Source: Leucothrix pacifica (lineage in GTDB: Bacteria > Pseudomonadota > Gammaproteobacteria > Thiotrichales > Thiotrichaceae). From it: 64,000 nucleotides of DNA. A program made the position numbers and the translations under genes. Where the stretch lies: assembly GCF_003172875.1 (NCBI RefSeq), contig NZ_QGKM01000002.1, positions 1 to 64,000 on the forward strand. Reading direction: 5' to 3'. Shown here one piece after another: positions 46,214 to 55,421 of this stretch; within the stretch, counting starts at the first letter, position 1; each line of letters begins with the position of its first letter. A model generated the notes under the pieces. That model worked only from the letters and a program-made list of their open reading frames with translations. It ran no database searches and was not told the DNA's origin.

Positions 46214-48694
46214 TTAGCCTCTTGCCCCGCCAGATACTGTAATCACAGCACCTTCCGCACTATTACCACTACTGCCAGTCACTCGCGCTGCCGGCACTTC
46301 CGGACGCTCCATGCCTTTGTTGTGGTAGGCGTTATTCACCGGTTGCTGCATCTCACCAACACGTAACGTTGGATTACGGCCTTGAGCAACATGACCTTCT
46401 GTCCCTGTCATTCCCGGCGCACGTCCCCAGTTATCACCAGATACAGTAAAACCACCTTCGCGACCTTCACCGGTAATCCGCTGTGAATGCATCGCTGGTG
46501 CTTGCTCCACTGGCATCATTACTTGCTGCTGTGGTTGAGCCATCGCTTGCTGAGGCATCGGCGCTGGTTCAGCAGGTGCAAAATTCGCTTGCTGAACAGG
46601 AAGCTGAGCCGGTGCAGCCATAATCGGTGCAGGCGCAGGCGCGGCCATTTGGCGAGTATCCGGATAACGGAACTCCGGTGTTCCTGAAACTCGATTCGTC
46701 GCTAAATCACCAGGACCAGTCACCCGACCTGTATCGTGATAACCACCATGACTACCCGTAATTTGTGCAGCACGCGCTGGTGACACAATACTAAAGTCCT
46801 GAGGTGCTACTGGTGGGGCAGCCTGAACTGCTTGTTGTACCGGGTACTGCTGTGCTGGCACAGACGATGGCTGTTGCGCATAAGCTTGCGTGGCTTGTGG
46901 CTGTGACACCTGAGCTGCATGATGATGGGTTGGCGCGACGAGTCCCGCTGCTGCCGCTGCATCACGAACCGCACAAGAATCACAACATGAGCCATGATGC
47001 TGCGGAGCCTGAATACCTGCATAAGGCGTGCCACTCACCGGTAACTGAGCGCCATGCTCATTACCCGTGACATTGCCAACCGCACCGAGCATCGTTCCTG
47101 ATACATGCTCACCTTTCGGTGTGTGGTCCACTCCTACTTTAGCCGGAGCTGCCACTGGGGTGCTGGGACAGTGAGCGAACTGCTCTTGTCCGTAATAACC
47201 GGTGACGGGAAGACACCCACCCTGCTCGTCACCTGTCATCTTTGGGGAAAGATCAATACTATTCCCGGTTAAATGACCTCCATTTAAGGTGTGCATATTA
47301 TTAACTTTAGGCGCTGCGCCACCGCACAGCTTGCTCTCGCCATACTGCGTACCGGTCAGATGTGTGCATGAGCCAGGTTCATTACCCGTCACCTTTTCCG
47401 TGCGATCAACTAATGCACCCGTAATACGCTGCCCCTGAAGGCTATTATCAACGCCTACTTTGGCAGGATGTGGCGCTGCAATCGTTCCACAGACCGACGC
47501 AAACTGCTCATTAGAGATGTACTCCGTCCCCGTCACCGGACGACAACTACCGTACTCATCACCGGTCACAGCCGCTGAACGACCAACCTCTGTACCCGTT
47601 ATCGCCTGACCTGCAATTGTGTGCGTGAGTGCAACTTTTGATGGCCCGTTGATGGTCATCTTAGCTGCCCCCATATCCGCATACTGCGAACCAGTGATAC
47701 GATTGTTTGCACCGGCTTCACTGCCCGTTGCATTCATACGAGCCTCATCAACGCCGGTAATTCGGGTATCTGTTTTTTCCGAACGACCACTCATGACTTT
47801 GGCAGGCTTCGCAGACGGTTGAACACCGCAAAAGTTAGCCATTTTGTCCGCACCAATATACTCAGATCCGGTCACGCTCACACAACTGCCTTGCTCATCA
47901 CCCGTCACTTTATGGGAACGTCCGACCTCAGTACCACTCACAGCATTTCCACCACCCGTAATACTCAAGGCAACTTTCGGTGTATTCGGCTCCGGCTTAG
48001 TGCCGCAGAAACTGGCAAACTGCTCAGTTCCCACATACTCCGTGCCAGTGATCGCGCGGCAAGTTCCTTGCTCGTTACCCGTCACAGCCGTCGTGCGCTC
48101 AACTTGCGTGCCCGATACTTCATGACCTGCCAGCGTCGTACCCACCTCAACTTTCGGTGGAGCAACCGTTGGCCTTACCCGACCACTCGGGCGAGACACC
48201 GGCGCATCACCACGGCCCTTACTGGCCATTTCACTACGACGTAATTTAGCCAAGTCACGGCCATTGATTTGACCTGCTGCAAAAGCCATTGCTCTTGCAG
48301 CATTTCCACCACGACCCAAAGCGCTACTTTTGCTCGGAACTGCAGCTTTGCCTTTTGATGACAATGCCTTACGACGGTTACGACACAGTTGGCGCACATT
48401 GTTCAGGTCAGACCCCAACGCGGTCGGATTTGACTCCACGATCTCGCATAACTCATCCACCTCGCTACTGCCCGCATCACTCAGCTCAACACTCATGCTG
48501 GCCGGTGCAGAAAGAACAGTATCGGCAAGGGTTTCAGCGGCAGGAGCACTTTCCGGCTTCGCCGCTGGCTGGCTTTGGGTCTGAACAGCCGCTGGTCTTT
48601 CACGCCTACGACGATTCTGAGCACTCTTCAGTGCCGCCTGACGTCTGGCTTCATGCGCCTGTTGCTTTTTGTCAGCACTACTTAATGCAGGCAT
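46214..48694 (-). CDS. csoS2: Carboxysome scaffold protein CsoS2
   Basis: 826 residues, disordered. The N-terminal basic region has the Rubisco-binding repeats (RRQAALKSAQNRRRRERPA, LCRNRRKALSSKGKAA). Residues about 190-550 are M-repeats around VTGNEQGTC, ITGTEYVGTEQF and FCGT. The C-terminus ends with GAVITVSGGARG, which anchors to the shell. Unusually, residues about 560-740 include a His/Cys patch (HHGSCCDSC) and long Gln/Pro/Ala linkers between the M-repeats and the C-terminal repeats. Confidence 0.96.
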   Translation of the reverse strand: MPALSSADKKQQAHEARRQAALKSAQNRRRRERPAAVQTQSQPAAKPESAPAAETLADTVLSAPASMSVELSDAGSSEVDELCEIVESNPTALGSDLNNVRQLCRNRRKALSSKGKAAVPSKSSALGRGGNAARAMAFAAGQINGRDLAKLRRSEMASKGRGDAPVSRPSGRVRPTVAPPKVEVGTTLAGHEVSGTQVERTTAVTGNEQGTCRAITGTEYVGTEQFASFCGTKPEPNTPKVALSITGGGNAVSGTEVGRSHKVTGDEQGSCVSVTGSEYIGADKMANFCGVQPSAKPAKVMSGRSEKTDTRITGVDEARMNATGSEAGANNRITGSQYADMGAAKMTINGPSKVALTHTIAGQAITGTEVGRSAAVTGDEYGSCRPVTGTEYISNEQFASVCGTIAAPHPAKVGVDNSLQGQRITGALVDRTEKVTGNEPGSCTHLTGTQYGESKLCGGAAPKVNNMHTLNGGHLTGNSIDLSPKMTGDEQGGCLPVTGYYGQEQFAHCPSTPVAAPAKVGVDHTPKGEHVSGTMLGAVGNVTGNEHGAQLPVSGTPYAGIQAPQHHGSCCDSCAVRDAAAAAGLVAPTHHHAAQVSQPQATQAYAQQPSSVPAQQYPVQQAVQAAPPVAPQDFSIVSPARAAQITGSHGGYHDTGRVTGPGDLATNRVSGTPEFRYPDTRQMAAPAPAPIMAAPAQLPVQQANFAPAEPAPMPQQAMAQPQQQVMMPVEQAPAMHSQRITGEGREGGFTVSGDNWGRAPGMTGTEGHVAQGRNPTLRVGEMQQPVNNAYHNKGMERPEVPAARVTGSSGNSAEGAVITVSGGARG

Positions 48695-48721
48695 AGCAAT
48701 TCCTCACTCCGGTGAATAAAA

Positions 48722-49051
48722 TTACCCTCTGTATACAACGAAGGCCGTTCCCTGACTTTGGGTGTAGTTGTCGTAACCGATCAAACGAATATGATGATCC
48801 GGATACTCACGATGACAGGCTTCAACCTCTGCCAGCACAGAGTCAACACTCTGCTCACCGAAAAACGGAAGCTTCCACATAAACCAGTAATTACGCATCG
48901 CGCCTGACGGCTCAACGTGTTCTACCGCCGGGTTCCAGCCTTGAGAAATGACGTACTGAATTTGCGCACGTATTTCATCCGATGTAAGCGGTGGGAGATA
49001 AGAAAAAGTCTCAAACCGCATTTCCTGCTTATAATCTGCTACAGATGACAT
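48722..49051 (-). CDS. cbbS: Ribulose-bisphosphate carboxylase small subunit, form IA
   Basis: 109 residues. [31 protein letters not shown] and [20 protein letters not shown] are diagnostic. AAGGAG lies upstream of ATG 49051. It caps the Rubisco octamer. Confidence 0.97.
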   Translation of the reverse strand: MSSVADYKQEMRFETFSYLPPLTSDEIRAQIQYVISQGWNPAVEHVEPSGAMRNYWFMWKLPFFGEQSVDSVLAEVEACHREYPDHHIRLIGYDNYTQSQGTAFVVYRG

Positions 49052-49070
49052 CCTATTAACTCCTTATCAA

Positions 49071-50489
49071 TTAGCGATTCTGAACATCAAGCTTGTCGAC
49101 TGTATCGAACTCAAACTTGATCTCTTTCCATGTCTCCATGGCGATTTTCAATTCAGGGCTGGACTGAGCCGCTTTGGTGAGAATTTCCTTACCATTTCGC
49201 TCCAACTCAACACCGCGATTACGCGCTTCAACACAGGCTTCCAGCGCCACACGATTGGCCGCTGCACCCGCTGCATTACCCCAAGGATGTCCCAAAGTAC
49301 CGCCACCAAACTGCAGTACAGAATCATCACCAAAAATGCTCACCAAGGCAGGCATGTGCCATACGTGGATACCACCAGACGCCACTGCGAATACACCAGG
49401 CATTGAACCCCAGTCCTGATCAAAGAAAATACCGCGTGAACGATCTTCAGGAATGTAAGACTCACGCAACAGATCAATCCAACCAAGCGTGGACTCACGG
49501 TCACCTTCCAACTTACCCACAACCGTACCGGTATGTAGATGGTCACCACCTGATAAACGAAGGGCTTTTGTCAGTACGCGGAAATGAATACCGTGATGCG
49601 GGTTACGGTCCAGTACTGCGTGCATAGCACGGTGAATGTGCAGCAACATGCCGTTCTTACGACACCAGCGCGCCAAACCTGTATTTGCAGTCAAGCCACC
49701 CGTTAGGTAGTCATGCATAATGATTGGCGAACCAATCTCTTTTGCAAACTCAGCACGCTCATACATCTCTTCCGGAGATGCTGCTGTTACGTTGAGGTAA
49801 TGACCTTTACGCTCACCTGTCTGCGCTTGTGCTGTCTCAATTGCATCCTGCACAAATAAGAAACGATCTCTCCAACGCATAAACGGCTGTGAGTTGATAT
49901 TCTCATCATCCTTTGAGAAATCCAGACCACCACGAAGTACTTCATAAACCGCACGGCCATAGTTCTTTGCAGACAGACCCAGCTTAGGCTTGATGGTACA
50001 ACCCAGCATCGGACGGCCATATTTATTCATATGGTCACGCTCAACCTGAATACCATGCGGTGGGCCATTACAGGTCTTTACAAAGGCAATCGGGAAGCGA
50101 ACATCTTCAAGACGCAGTGCACGAACCGCTTTAAATCCGAATACATTACCCACCAATGAGGTGAATACGTTTACAACCGAACCTTCCTCAAACAGGTCAA
50201 TAGGATAGGCAATAAAGGCGTAGTAACATGAATCATCACCCGGTACATCTTCGATTCGGTAACAACGTCCACGGTAGTAATCCATGTCGGTTAATAAATC
50301 AGTCCATACTGTTGTCCAAGTACCTGTTGATGACTCAGCTGCAACCGCTGCTGCTGCCTCTTCGCGGTCAATACCGGGTTGCGGTGTGATTTTGAAGCAG
50401 GCCAGTAGATCGGTATCCAATGGGACATAATCTGGCTGCCAGTAGGTTTGCCGGTAATCCTGAACACCAGCGTTGTATTGCTTCGCCAT
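49071..50489 (-). CDS. cbbL: Ribulose-bisphosphate carboxylase large subunit, form IA
   Basis: 472 residues. Active-site segments are complete: [19 protein letters not shown] (catalytic Lys), [20 protein letters not shown] (carbamylated Lys with Asp and Glu), HIHRAMHAV and [19 protein letters not shown]. First gene of the carboxysome operon, divergent from cbbR. Confidence 0.98.
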   Translation of the reverse strand: MAKQYNAGVQDYRQTYWQPDYVPLDTDLLACFKITPQPGIDREEAAAAVAAESSTGTWTTVWTDLLTDMDYYRGRCYRIEDVPGDDSCYYAFIAYPIDLFEEGSVVNVFTSLVGNVFGFKAVRALRLEDVRFPIAFVKTCNGPPHGIQVERDHMNKYGRPMLGCTIKPKLGLSAKNYGRAVYEVLRGGLDFSKDDENINSQPFMRWRDRFLFVQDAIETAQAQTGERKGHYLNVTAASPEEMYERAEFAKEIGSPIIMHDYLTGGLTANTGLARWCRKNGMLLHIHRAMHAVLDRNPHHGIHFRVLTKALRLSGGDHLHTGTVVGKLEGDRESTLGWIDLLRESYIPEDRSRGIFFDQDWGSMPGVFAVASGGIHVWHMPALVSIFGDDSVLQFGGGTLGHPWGNAAGAAANRVALEACVEARNRGVELERNGKEILTKAAQSSPELKIAMETWKEIKFEFDTVDKLDVQNR

Positions 50490-50662
50490 TGATTTCTCCT
50501 TCCTTTTATTCAGTTGGGAATACTTGCCCGAATGAGGCTTATTTCGACTGTGTTTGATACTAAAAAATCGCTAGTCAAACTAAAAGTTAATAGTTATGAT
50601 GGGAATCATTAACTAAAGTAAATATAAGTATTTTCTAATATTATAACTCTCTACTTAAGCTT
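50490..50662. promoter_or_regulatory. Divergent cbbL-cbbR control region
   Basis: 173 bp, AT-rich, between the cbbL and cbbR starts. It contains a dyad AGTTATGAT (50592-50600) / ATCATTAACT (50605-50614). LysR regulators typically bind such dyads in the region between their gene and the target. The carboxysome operon promoter must be here or nearby. Confidence 0.55.
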
Positions 50663-51586
50663 ATGAATTTAAAGCACATAACCATCCATCAAATGCGTTT
50701 ATTTCACAGTTTGGCGAAACATTTATCCTTCACCGCCGTAGCAAATGAATTGCATCTTTCTCAATCCGGTGTGTCGATTCAGATAAAACGCCTATCAGAA
50801 ACCGTCGGAATTCCACTCATTGAAAAGATTGGAAAGAAGATTTACCTGACCGATGCGGGCAAAGAATTGTTCTACGCAACCGATGATGTGCTGACGCGTT
50901 TGGAACTGTTTAACGAAGACATTCAGGACATGGAACGCACCATAAGCGGCCCCTTGAGAATATCGGCGATCACCAGTTCCAAGTATTTTATGCCGCATTT
51001 GCTGGGGCGTTTTTTGAAGATGTACCCTGACGTTGAGCCATCGCTAACCATCACCAATCAATCCAAAGTTAAGACCCGACTCGCCGAAAATCTTGATGAC
51101 ATTTTCATAATGGGAAGCTACCCGGAGCACATGTCACTAGAGGCCAATTACTTTCTGGATAACCCACTGGTGTTTGTCGCACCGGTCGATCACCCATTGG
51201 CAAAAAAGAAAAACATACCGCTCTCTGCCATCGCTAATGAACGGTTTATCTCACGTGAGGAAGGCTCAGGCACCCGCGCCTTTAGAAATCGCTTGTTTGA
51301 GGAGAGTGGATTAAAGGCTAATACCTATATGGAAATTGGTAGTGCCGAGGCGATTAAGCAGGCGGTGATGGCGGGCTTGGGGATTTCGGTATTGTCGCTT
51401 TATAACCTGAAAATTGAGTTGGAAGCGGGGTTGCTGACGGTGCTGGATGTGCAGCATTTTCCGGTGCAACGGAAATGGTATGCGGTGCATCGGAAGGAAA
51501 AAAGGCTGTCGCGGACGGCTCAGAAGTTTTTGGAGTTTTTGTTGGATGAAGGGGGGAATGCGCTGCAGGAGGAGATGCTTAGGTAG
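50663..51586 (+). CDS. cbbR: LysR-family regulator CbbR
   Basis: 307 residues. HTH (MRLFHSLAKHLSFTAVANEL, LSQSGVSIQIKRL) and effector domain (SREEGSGTRAFRNRLFEESG, IKQAVMAGLGISVLSLYNL). It is transcribed divergently from cbbL, the classic position of CbbR, which activates the operon in response to metabolites such as RuBP or NADPH. A second CbbR-like protein is at 36587-37528. Confidence 0.93.
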   Translation: MNLKHITIHQMRLFHSLAKHLSFTAVANELHLSQSGVSIQIKRLSETVGIPLIEKIGKKIYLTDAGKELFYATDDVLTRLELFNEDIQDMERTISGPLRISAITSSKYFMPHLLGRFLKMYPDVEPSLTITNQSKVKTRLAENLDDIFIMGSYPEHMSLEANYFLDNPLVFVAPVDHPLAKKKNIPLSAIANERFISREEGSGTRAFRNRLFEESGLKANTYMEIGSAEAIKQAVMAGLGISVLSLYNLKIELEAGLLTVLDVQHFPVQRKWYAVHRKEKRLSRTAQKFLEFLLDEGGNALQEEMLR

Positions 51587-51595
51587 TGTTAGTAG

Positions 51596-52015
51596 CTACG
51601 GGCGAGGTAGATCCGCCATAGCTTGTTCAGTCAATTTAATCACGCCACTCTGCTTGCTAAGCTTCCGGTCAAAAGTCCATAGCTCAACATTTTCAAATTG
51701 GCTTTCAACCGCTATCAAAGAATCTGCAAATCCGGCATTTCCTGTCTGAAACCGTTCTAGCGCCAGTTTGAAACTTTCTTCTCGCTGTAGTCGATAAAAA
51801 CTACTTGTGAGCAAATATTGCAATGCACCGACGACGTCGGTTTTTTCAAACTTATACGCTGCCTCTAATACCCACACCAGCTCAACTTGCACCATTTGAG
51901 GTACAAAGACTGCTCCTGACTTTTTGACCAACTCCTGCGCCAACTCTGTTTGCTTCTGTTGCTCGGTGTCTTGTACCAGAATTCGAACTAGTACATTAGT
52001 ATCGACAGCAATCAA
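51596..52015 (-). CDS. PIN-domain toxin (VapC-like)
   Basis: 139 residues. MIAVDTNVLVRILVQD gives the first acidic residue, VELVWVLEAAY the second and GFADSLIAVESQF the C-terminal acid cluster, with TFDRKLSK near the end. Probable RNase. The start overlaps the antitoxin stop by 4 bases. Confidence 0.88.
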   Translation of the reverse strand: MIAVDTNVLVRILVQDTEQQKQTELAQELVKKSGAVFVPQMVQVELVWVLEAAYKFEKTDVVGALQYLLTSSFYRLQREESFKLALERFQTGNAGFADSLIAVESQFENVELWTFDRKLSKQSGVIKLTEQAMADLPRP

Positions 52016-52233
52016 AGCTTTCCTCCTTCAGTTTCAACAGCCATATCCATCTCATCTAATGTGACAGTTCTGCTTGCCTTCAAAAGCCCAAAAGAATCCT
52101 CAATGCTTGAGGTCTTATTCTCTGACTTAGTTTTTTGGTAACGGGCTTTCATAAACTCAATGAAGTCTATGACTTGCCGCTGCGCCTCGGTGGGCAGTGT
52201 TTCGTAATCTTGTAATACTTCTGCTGGTAGCAT
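52012..52233 (-). CDS. DUF2281-type antitoxin (VapB-like)
   Basis: 73 residues from ATG 52233, with AGGAAAC upstream. The opening MLPAEVLQDYETLPTEAQRQ and VIDFIEFMKARYQ are typical of the DUF2281 group paired with PIN toxins. The C-terminal DSFGLLKASRTVTLDEMD is the toxin-binding part. Marks the left edge of the defence-type island. Confidence 0.82.
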   Translation of the reverse strand: MLPAEVLQDYETLPTEAQRQVIDFIEFMKARYQKTKSENKTSSIEDSFGLLKASRTVTLDEMDMAVETEGGKL

Positions 52234-52362
52234 GCTTGTTTCCTCAAAATATTTTTTACTAACATAGCACCCAATTTGATAGAAAAAAACAACGCTTAGT
52301 TCAAAGGGTAGGTATCTCAAGCTTCTCAGTAATTTTTTTATCCATCAACCACCAGCTGCTTT

Positions 52363-52669
52363 TCAATGATCACCGCTTTGAGCGATCAGGTAACAGGCAT
52401 AGCGTGTAAGCATGATATCAGGTATCTCTTTCTCAGCTCCTTTAGGCATTGCGATCATTTTGTTAACATCAACAAAATGATCGAGAGTGGCGTGACCAGT
52501 GACTTCATAGGCAGTTTTAGCTTTGCTAATAACTAGAGTGAAATTGCGCTATTCGGCACAACCCAGCAAGTGTTGCAGGTCACGAGCCAGCCAGAATTCC
52601 ATCTCACTTTCAGTAGTTTGCGCATGCACTTCAAATGTTGAAGTTAGTTCATATAACTGCTTTTTTCAT
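52363..52669 (-). pseudogene. dinD-like (DNA-damage-inducible protein D) remnant
   Basis: One frame reads KKQLYELTSTFEVHA, EMEFWLARDLQHLLGCAE, TAG (52549-52551), then RNFTLVISKAKTAYEVTGHA, TLDHFVDVNKMIAMPKGAEK and IPDIMLTRYACYLIAQSGD before TGA (52363-52365). This is the N-terminal half of DinD/BRO-type proteins with an internal stop; the C-terminal half is missing. Confidence 0.75.
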
Positions 52670-52755
52670 GGCCTTACCCTGATTTTTAAAATCATCATCA
52701 AATTGATTAGATAACATAATCGATTAGCTTGTATTCTAAAACATAGAAAAGCATA

Positions 52756-53688
52756 ATGTTGTACATGAAACAGTCAACTACCAACACTTCATCTGAAAAA
52801 ATAAGCAACTCCAGTTTAGCGCAACGGGAACGCTTGGCTTATATCGAGTTTCGATTATTTTTTCTCGGTGACATACGCAGACAAGATCTCATGGAGCGCT
52901 TCAGTGTTGCACCAGCCGCAGCAACCCGTGACTTCACACTGTACCGTGAGCAATGTCCTAACAATATTGATTTTGAAGGCAGCCGTAAAACCTACATATT
53001 AGGGAAAGCGTTTAAGCCCGTATTTGAACACAACATTGAACGCGTATTAATGATGTTATCGCGTGGCTTTGGGGGTGGTATCGGTCAGACGCAAGATGCT
53101 TTGTTATCATGTGAACTTCCTCCGGTGTCGAATCGCCCTTCGGCGGATATTCTGGCTCCAGTGACTCGGGCGATACACCAGCATAAAGCAGTGAAGATGC
53201 GCTACTTCTCACATTCTAGCGGACTATCAAAACGAGAAATTGTGCCATTTGCTTTAGCCAATGACGGTCTGCGTTGGCATGTTCGTGCTTTTGACCGTAA
53301 GTCTGGGGAGTTTCGGGACTTTGTGTTTACGCGTATGGAGTCTACGGAGCTATTGGCAGACAGCTTGCTGGCCAAGAACGAGTTGTCGGAACAGGATCAT
53401 CAATGGAATCGTGTTGTGGAGCTGGATATTGTTGCGCATCCTGATCGTGCCCATCCAGAGATTATTGAGCGGGATTATGGGATGGTGAATGGGGTATTGC
53501 ACTTGAAAATGCGAGCGGCAATGGCGGGGTATGTGTTGCGGCAGTGGCAGGTAGATTGTTCAAGTGACCACCGTATTGAGGATCTTGGGTGCCGATTGTG
53601 GCTGCGGGATGTGTTGGCGCTTTATGGGGTTAATAGTGCGGTGTTGGCGTTGGGTTACAAGAGCTCAAAACTTGGAAGGACAGAATGA
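52756..53688 (+). CDS. WYL-domain transcriptional regulator (BrxR/CapW-like)
   Basis: 310 residues. An N-terminal winged HTH (RERLAYIEFRLFFLGDIRRQ, RFSVAPAAATRDFTLYRE) is followed by a WYL domain (REIVPFALANDGLRWHVRAF, DFVFTRMESTELL) and a C-terminal WCX-like extension. This is the layout of BrxR and CapW, dimeric repressors found upstream of BREX, CBASS and other phage-defence operons. Its TGA overlaps the next start (ATGA), so it is the first gene of the operon. ATG 52765 is an alternative start. Confidence 0.87.
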   Translation: MLYMKQSTTNTSSEKISNSSLAQRERLAYIEFRLFFLGDIRRQDLMERFSVAPAAATRDFTLYREQCPNNIDFEGSRKTYILGKAFKPVFEHNIERVLMMLSRGFGGGIGQTQDALLSCELPPVSNRPSADILAPVTRAIHQHKAVKMRYFSHSSGLSKREIVPFALANDGLRWHVRAFDRKSGEFRDFVFTRMESTELLADSLLAKNELSEQDHQWNRVVELDIVAHPDRAHPEIIERDYGMVNGVLHLKMRAAMAGYVLRQWQVDCSSDHRIEDLGCRLWLRDVLALYGVNSAVLALGYKSSKLGRTE

Positions 53689-55421
53689 AAGAGTTGGATG
53701 AAAAACTACTGGACAGCTATAAAAATGGCTCATTTCTGGATGTGGTATATAAGTTATATCTAGAAGACCATGGTGAGGAGAGTACTCTGAATACTTCGTT
53801 AATAGGTATGCACAACGAAGGCCTGTTGGATGTGATCTCTGAGTTCAATAAGCTTAGAGCAAAAGATGAAGGTAAAGATTTTTTCTTACTCAGGGGCGTG
53901 TTGGAAAATGTCTTACCAGAAATTAATGCTCCGACTTCCCAGGTTATGTCTTGTGTAAAGCATTTAACCTTGGAAGCGGGTAAAGACATGACATCACACA
54001 CTCTTATGAGACCATTCAGAGAGTTTTGCCAATCTGACCCTGAAAGACCGATAGAGGTACTGACACTCGCTACAGATATAATTGATGAAGAATTTGATTT
54101 TATTTCATCCGCGATTATATCTGGAGCAACAATTGATATTCAGGAATATGTCGAAAAGGCCGTTTCCTTAGGGGGAAGTAAAAACAGTACCATTTCACAA
54201 AGAGCTATTTTTGCGTTAGGCCAAGTTGATTACAAAGATCAAAAAAAACTGATTGGAGCCGCTGTGGAAATTATTGTCTCAGCGCCCAATGCACATAAAG
54301 ATAATCCGTTCTTTTCAGTTTCTTTGAGATCCTTATCTTTGCTTGCTCAACAAGATGAAGATTGCGAGGCTGCGCTGTTATCTTTCATTCAAAACCATCA
54401 AGAAGTAGCTGATGATCATCTGATACATGCCGCTGCTGAAATCCTATTCTTCGAAAGAGGAAAAATACCAGGTGAAATTGAAAATAGTCTTTTTTTGCTT
54501 GCTTGCAAAGTCAAACCACAGAACAAAGGCACGCTCAATAAACTTGACTATGCCTTCACTAATGTTTTGAAACGAGGAGAATCCTGCAGAGTTATTGAGC
54601 TTATAGAAAAGCTATTTGAGCAATCTAAATATGAAATATCTATTGCTGATTTTAGTAGCTTAGTTGGCGAGCTTTTCCGAAACAAGGATACCTATTTGTC
54701 AGAACTTGTCACAAGATGGCTTCTATCAAGAAATGCAGCACTTGGACGATTCTGTTGTGACTTATTTGATATTAGCCGCACGAGAGAGGTTGCCATTCAG
54801 TGCGATTTGTCACAGTTGTCAGGGGAGAATACTAATGCTCATCTCTTTCTCACGAAAAAAGCTTGCGGGTGGCTTTTTATTAAGCAGTTTTCTGCAATTA
54901 GTTTTATTGCTTCCTTAATCGACTCCGCTCCAGAAGAACAGCTAGAAGAAATATCTGGCATTGTTTTTGATCCGTTGCTCATTAGTTATCCCGGTGGTGT
55001 AAAAGAATATCTGGAGAATATGCCAAGTGACTCATCAGAAAAAATGCAAAACTTTACTGCTTCAGTGCTAGAAAAACTCGATGAGTATCATGATGGTTTA
55101 GATCAAGTTTCAGGAATTAAGGAAATGAGGACTAGTGAAGCTCAACGCCATGCGTATAGCCGACATTATCATAAAATGATGAGTGAAATGCATGACGGAG
55201 TACGAGAAGAGTCGGCTTTCCTTTCCATGATAAAAGAGTCCGTCCTTTTGTATGGCACCAACTCGATTCATTATATGTATCACAGTGGTGAGAAGCACCG
55301 ACAGGAATCTCAAATGCAAAAAGTTTCCACCAAATTTGAATTTCCGTCGCTTGAGCTTATTGACCCTCACGGATTAAATTTTCAAATACGCAGATTTCGT
55401 TTGGAGGGGTGCACTAAATGA
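53685..55421 (+). CDS. Large helical-repeat protein of unknown family in a WYL-controlled operon
   Basis: 578 residues, overlapped by ATGA at both ends. It is almost wholly alpha-helical with a HEAT/ARM-like feel (ISQRAIFALGQVDYKDQKKL, LRSLSLLAQQDEDCEAALLS, HLIHAAAEILFFERG). There is no signal peptide, membrane segment, P-loop or recognisable nuclease motif. The last 80 residues change character (HAYSRHYHKMMSEM, then FPSLELIDPHGLNFQIRRF) and may be a separate domain. I do not recognise the family. Between a defence-type WYL regulator and a nuclease-like protein, it may be a sensor or scaffold; that is inference. Confidence 0.8.
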   Translation: MKELDEKLLDSYKNGSFLDVVYKLYLEDHGEESTLNTSLIGMHNEGLLDVISEFNKLRAKDEGKDFFLLRGVLENVLPEINAPTSQVMSCVKHLTLEAGKDMTSHTLMRPFREFCQSDPERPIEVLTLATDIIDEEFDFISSAIISGATIDIQEYVEKAVSLGGSKNSTISQRAIFALGQVDYKDQKKLIGAAVEIIVSAPNAHKDNPFFSVSLRSLSLLAQQDEDCEAALLSFIQNHQEVADDHLIHAAAEILFFERGKIPGEIENSLFLLACKVKPQNKGTLNKLDYAFTNVLKRGESCRVIELIEKLFEQSKYEISIADFSSLVGELFRNKDTYLSELVTRWLLSRNAALGRFCCDLFDISRTREVAIQCDLSQLSGENTNAHLFLTKKACGWLFIKQFSAISFIASLIDSAPEEQLEEISGIVFDPLLISYPGGVKEYLENMPSDSSEKMQNFTASVLEKLDEYHDGLDQVSGIKEMRTSEAQRHAYSRHYHKMMSEMHDGVREESAFLSMIKESVLLYGTNSIHYMYHSGEKHRQESQMQKVSTKFEFPSLELIDPHGLNFQIRRFRLEGCTK

